This document shows positions 61,250-64,000 of a DNA stretch of 64,000 nucleotides, piece by piece (position 1 is the stretch's first letter; every line of letters begins with the position of its first letter). The stretch covers positions 310,001 to 374,000 of the forward strand of contig NZ_WNKG01000002.1 in assembly GCF_010119245.1 (NCBI RefSeq), written 5' to 3'. A program made the translations under genes and the position numbers. Below the pieces are notes generated by a model. That model made no database searches. It worked only from the letters and a program-made list of their open reading frames with translations, and was not told where the DNA came from. This stretch comes from Cyclobacterium salsum. Lineage in GTDB: Bacteria > Bacteroidota > Bacteroidia > Cytophagales > Cyclobacteriaceae.

Positions 61250-64000
61250 ATGAAACACCGTTATCTGTTTAATGCACTCTTTCTCTTGCTGTTATTTTTT
61301 AACGCAGCAGAAATTTCAATCAACGTAGCTCGCCCCCATTCCCCTGAGTTTGATGACGTGCTTCCATCGGAAGATCCTCAGCCGGAATTCCGGTTTGACC
61401 TTACGGGCAAAGTCCGTTCCCTGGAAGCTCCCTGCCCTGGCATTAGTCCCCTGGATTGCAGCCAGATTCTACAGGGTTTGCCGGTAAATTTTGATTTTAC
61501 CCAAAACCAGGGAGGTCTTTCCGAATCCGGGTTTACCATGGTGCTGGAGCCTAGTGTTCCCCTGAGTACCCCTAGCGATCCGGACGTACCAGGATACGAG
61601 CCAGGTTTGATCAGCCGGGATGCCAGCGGATTGACCATTACCAGTACGAAAGGGATCTTTTTTAGCCAGCCTTCTGGCACTCCTTCCAGTAATAATACCA
61701 ATTCTCAGGTAAATGCGCTGGGTGTCGGATTGGATGTGCCCACCGGGACGTTTAGTGTTTCCTCCACCCTGATCAATCCCAATTTTGAGGTGAGTGGTGC
61801 GAGTCAATCCCAGCAGGCGGGTATCTGGCTGGGTAAAGACGAAGATCATTACGTTAAACTCGTGGTGGTAAAGAATGGAACCACCAACCAACGAAAAATC
61901 CAGCTGCAGGTGGAAAACATGGACAATACCACCCAGCAAACGGCATTTCTGGAAATAAATACGGCCAATCTATCTACGGATACGGGCCCGATAACCCTTC
62001 GCCTGGAGTTTGACCCTGTAGCCAATACGGTACAGGGTTTTTACCGTTTGGGAGCGGGAGAAGAGGTGCTTGTTACAGGTCCCGAAGGAGACATCCGTGC
62101 GGTTCCGGCAGCGTATTTTTCAGGACAGACCTATTCCGGGATATTTACGTCACATCGCAATGCGCCGGAGAACGAACCCATTACGGTACTTTTTACTGAC
62201 TTCTCGATTGAGGAGGCACCGGTAGTCGATCCGGATTTAGTGGCCATCCCTTACCGGATGAACGTGGCCGGATTTGACTACACAAAAGATGGAGACTTGT
62301 TTTTGCAGGAAAATACCGATTTCCTGGTGGAAACGGAGGGAACGTCAACTTCTCTTGGTTCCTACTCCCCATACGAGGTAAGTGGGGGGCATATGGACCT
62401 TTATTATCCCAGAAGGTTCGGAGGAAATTTTGGTTACAACTTCCCGATAGCCAACGGACAATATACCGTTAGGGTCCACATGATCGAGAATTACCATGAG
62501 GGTTCGGGGCTTCGAGTTTTTGACATCCTTATGGAAGGAGAACTGGTTCAGGACGATCTGGATCTCTTTGCCCTGTATGGTAAAGGTGTCTTGGGAATTA
62601 TCCAAAATGACGTGACGGTTTCGGATGGAGAACTGAATTTACAATTCCTGGCCTCAACCAATAATGCCCTGATCCAGGCCATTGAAATTTTACCTTTGAC
62701 CGCCAGTTCGGAAAAGGATATTCTTGGGTTTTCGGTAGATGGCCAAATCAGCGCAGAAACAGATATGGGAGCGGGCACCATTGAAGTAGTGATGCCTTCG
62801 GGAGCGGATGTGACTGCTTTGTCACCAAGCTTCACCCTATCGAATAACGCAACGGTAACCCCAGTTTCCGGTAGTACTCAGAATTTCACCAATCCGGTTA
62901 CCTACACGGTCACAGCGGAAGATGGCAGCAGTAAGGACTGGACGGTCACCATTACGGCCCTTCCTTCCGATTTTTCCTTTATTGAAAATTTTGATACCTA
63001 CGGAACAGGCAACCTGCACGAAATAGCTCCTACGCAATGGCTAAAAGAAAACGCAGGAGATGCATCTATTCCGGTTGTAAACGAAGGTCTAAGTGATAAT
63101 ACCAGCCATTACCTGGATTTTTCCCTGGGCAACCATGCCCATGACCTGATTCCCCTTACGGACAACCCCGTATCCCTTACGCCAAACGTTCCCTTCTATT
63201 TTGCTACCTATTTTCAGATAAATGGTCTTGGATCGGGCTCGGGTGACAGATTACGTACCGCCATCCGCATCGACGAAAATTCTGGTTCTACCCCCTGGGT
63301 ACGGCTGCAGATGGCCAAAGGGGGCAGTACAGGTCTGATCGCTCGTGTCGGCCTGGGTGGACCAGCCTCCGACAACGGCACCCAAGAAGTACCCTTTGGT
63401 GAAACCATTCAATTTTTGGTGAAAGGAGTCTGGGATGGTGCTAACAGCATTGCCTATGAATGGACACTGGCCCCAACGCTTTCTGAAGAAGCCAATACCT
63501 GGACAAGTGCCGGGAGCCAAACTGTTTCCGGTACACCTCAGATTGGGCGGCTGTTTATCAGTTCTGCTTCTACCAATAATGCCAATGTCGGACCGGTGCG
63601 CTTAAGTACCGATTATGCCCAGGTGGTGACCGAAGACCTGACTGCGGTACCCCTATTTACAGGAAATGACATCACCTCTTTTTCACTGGCTGAACAAGTT
63701 GAAGCGGCATCGATTGATGCCGAAAATCGTACGGTGTCAGTGCTTGTTCCTTTTGGTACCGATCTTACTGCGCTGTCTCCCACCTTTACTCTTTCTGAAG
63801 GGGCTAGCTCTCTGCCTGCCAATGGAGAAGGCCAGGATTTTACCAATTCCGTAACTTATACGGTTACAGCAGAAGACGGGACGGAAGTGGATTGGACCGT
63901 ATCGGTAACCGAAGAAGCGGAAGTAGCAAAAGGCTTTCAGACGTTTGCCCTTTCTAATGGAATAGGGGAGGTAAACATCAATCAGATAGACCAGGAGGTG
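61250..64000 (+). CDS. Large secreted protein with malectin-like and DUF5018-like repeat domains (3' end missing)
   Basis: An open frame starts at ATG 61250 with a signal (LFNALFLLLLFFNAAE) and runs 917 codons to the window edge without a stop. A concanavalin/LamG-like beta-sandwich lies at about 60-325. A malectin-like sugar-binding domain is at about 332-485 (IPYRMNVAGFDYTKDG, QYTVRVHMIENYHEGSG). Two DUF5018-type Ig-like repeats follow, at about 487-570 and 805-890, each ending YTVTAEDG...WTV. Such proteins bind or present glycans at the cell surface and usually end in a sorting domain, here off the edge. No catalytic site is seen. Confidence 0.82.
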   Translation, partial: MKHRYLFNALFLLLLFFNAAEISINVARPHSPEFDDVLPSEDPQPEFRFDLTGKVRSLEAPCPGISPLDCSQILQGLPVNFDFTQNQGGLSESGFTMVLEPSVPLSTPSDPDVPGYEPGLISRDASGLTITSTKGIFFSQPSGTPSSNNTNSQVNALGVGLDVPTGTFSVSSTLINPNFEVSGASQSQQAGIWLGKDEDHYVKLVVVKNGTTNQRKIQLQVENMDNTTQQTAFLEINTANLSTDTGPITLRLEFDPVANTVQGFYRLGAGEEVLVTGPEGDIRAVPAAYFSGQTYSGIFTSHRNAPENEPITVLFTDFSIEEAPVVDPDLVAIPYRMNVAGFDYTKDGDLFLQENTDFLVETEGTSTSLGSYSPYEVSGGHMDLYYPRRFGGNFGYNFPIANGQYTVRVHMIENYHEGSGLRVFDILMEGELVQDDLDLFALYGKGVLGIIQNDVTVSDGELNLQFLASTNNALIQAIEILPLTASSEKDILGFSVDGQISAETDMGAGTIEVVMPSGADVTALSPSFTLSNNATVTPVSGSTQNFTNPVTYTVTAEDGSSKDWTVTITALPSDFSFIENFDTYGTGNLHEIAPTQWLKENAGDASIPVVNEGLSDNTSHYLDFSLGNHAHDLIPLTDNPVSLTPNVPFYFATYFQINGLGSGSGDRLRTAIRIDENSGSTPWVRLQMAKGGSTGLIARVGLGGPASDNGTQEVPFGETIQFLVKGVWDGANSIAYEWTLAPTLSEEANTWTSAGSQTVSGTPQIGRLFISSASTNNANVGPVRLSTDYAQVVTEDLTAVPLFTGNDITSFSLAEQVEAASIDAENRTVSVLVPFGTDLTALSPTFTLSEGASSLPANGEGQDFTNSVTYTVTAEDGTEVDWTVSVTEEAEVAKGFQTFALSNGIGEVNINQIDQEV

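Noticed and set aside
1-64000. CRISPR arrays, tRNA, rRNA, prophage or intact insertion sequences
   Set aside because: I saw no regularly spaced short repeats, no T-loop-like GTTCGAATC patterns in a cloverleaf context, and no transposase or phage structural motifs. Small RNAs cannot be excluded by eye.

Overview
The window looks like a chromosome segment of a Bacteroidota bacterium, most likely an aerobic, marine-type member of the Cytophagales (Cyclobacteriaceae-like). This is inferred from a SusC/SusD pair, many lipobox-bearing secreted enzymes, five intact family S1 sulfatases, an OMP_b-brl_3 fragment, promoters resembling TAnnTTTG and the near absence of Shine-Dalgarno sequences. No rRNA, tRNA, CRISPR array, phage or intact insertion sequence was recognised. 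Genes are cut by both window edges.

Layout. (1) 1-4.8 kb, minus strand: a secreted protein of an unrecognised family (paralogue A), an S9 peptidase and a sialate-O-acetylesterase-like esterase cut by the left edge. (2) 5.5-8.1 kb: a DapA-like aldolase, a LuxR-type regulator, and a divergent secreted protein with a Cys-rich tail; a 16-bp dyad lies between the last two. A repeat-rich gap with two 95-bp direct repeats follows. (3) 8.7-22.4 kb, plus strand: a sulfated-glycan locus with a GH106 rhamnosidase-like enzyme, four consecutive sulfatases, a dead fifth sulfatase, a DUF1080/PA14 protein and a beta-propeller fused to an azurin-like copper domain. (4) 22.5-25.5 kb: a more AT-rich patch with an unknown secreted protein, an AraC regulator and the C-terminal stump of an outer-membrane barrel. 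(5) 25.6-33.3 kb, minus strand: an inorganic-carbon operon (small membrane protein, DabA, DabB, SulP) and a DUF5996 protein. (6) 33.4-35.5 kb: a DUF2911 protein among decayed genes, including DUF5995 and DUF1801 remnants not visible as ordinary ORFs. (7) 35.5-39.9 kb: GltS-like, APC and EamA transporters. (8) 40.3-51.4 kb, plus strand: a polysaccharide-utilisation-type locus of SusC, SusD, paralogue B, a fifth sulfatase and a cytochrome c/DUF6797/beta-propeller lipoprotein. (9) 51.7-56.6 kb, minus strand: a VOC dioxygenase-like protein, a GH140-type glycosidase, an unknown protein and a secreted FAD-dependent oxidoreductase. (10) 56.7-61 kb: an ArsP-type permease, RsgA and a TlpA-like thioredoxin. 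(11) 61.25 kb to the right edge: a large secreted malectin/DUF5018 repeat protein, also absent from simple closed-ORF listings because it is open at the edge.

How the genes may work together. Regions 3, 8 and 9 together look like machinery for a sulfated, probably rhamnose-containing marine polysaccharide: capture by SusCD, desulfation, and cleavage by GH106 and GH140-like enzymes. The most unusual aspect is redox. Two exported beta-propeller proteins carry built-in electron carriers (an azurin-like copper site in one, haem c in the other), and a DUF1080 protein (a family linked to 3-keto-sugar chemistry) and an exported FAD oxidoreductase lie nearby. I infer, without proof, an extracytoplasmic oxidative step in sugar processing. 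The paralogous A/B proteins, one in each of two loci, are the best candidates for an undescribed component.
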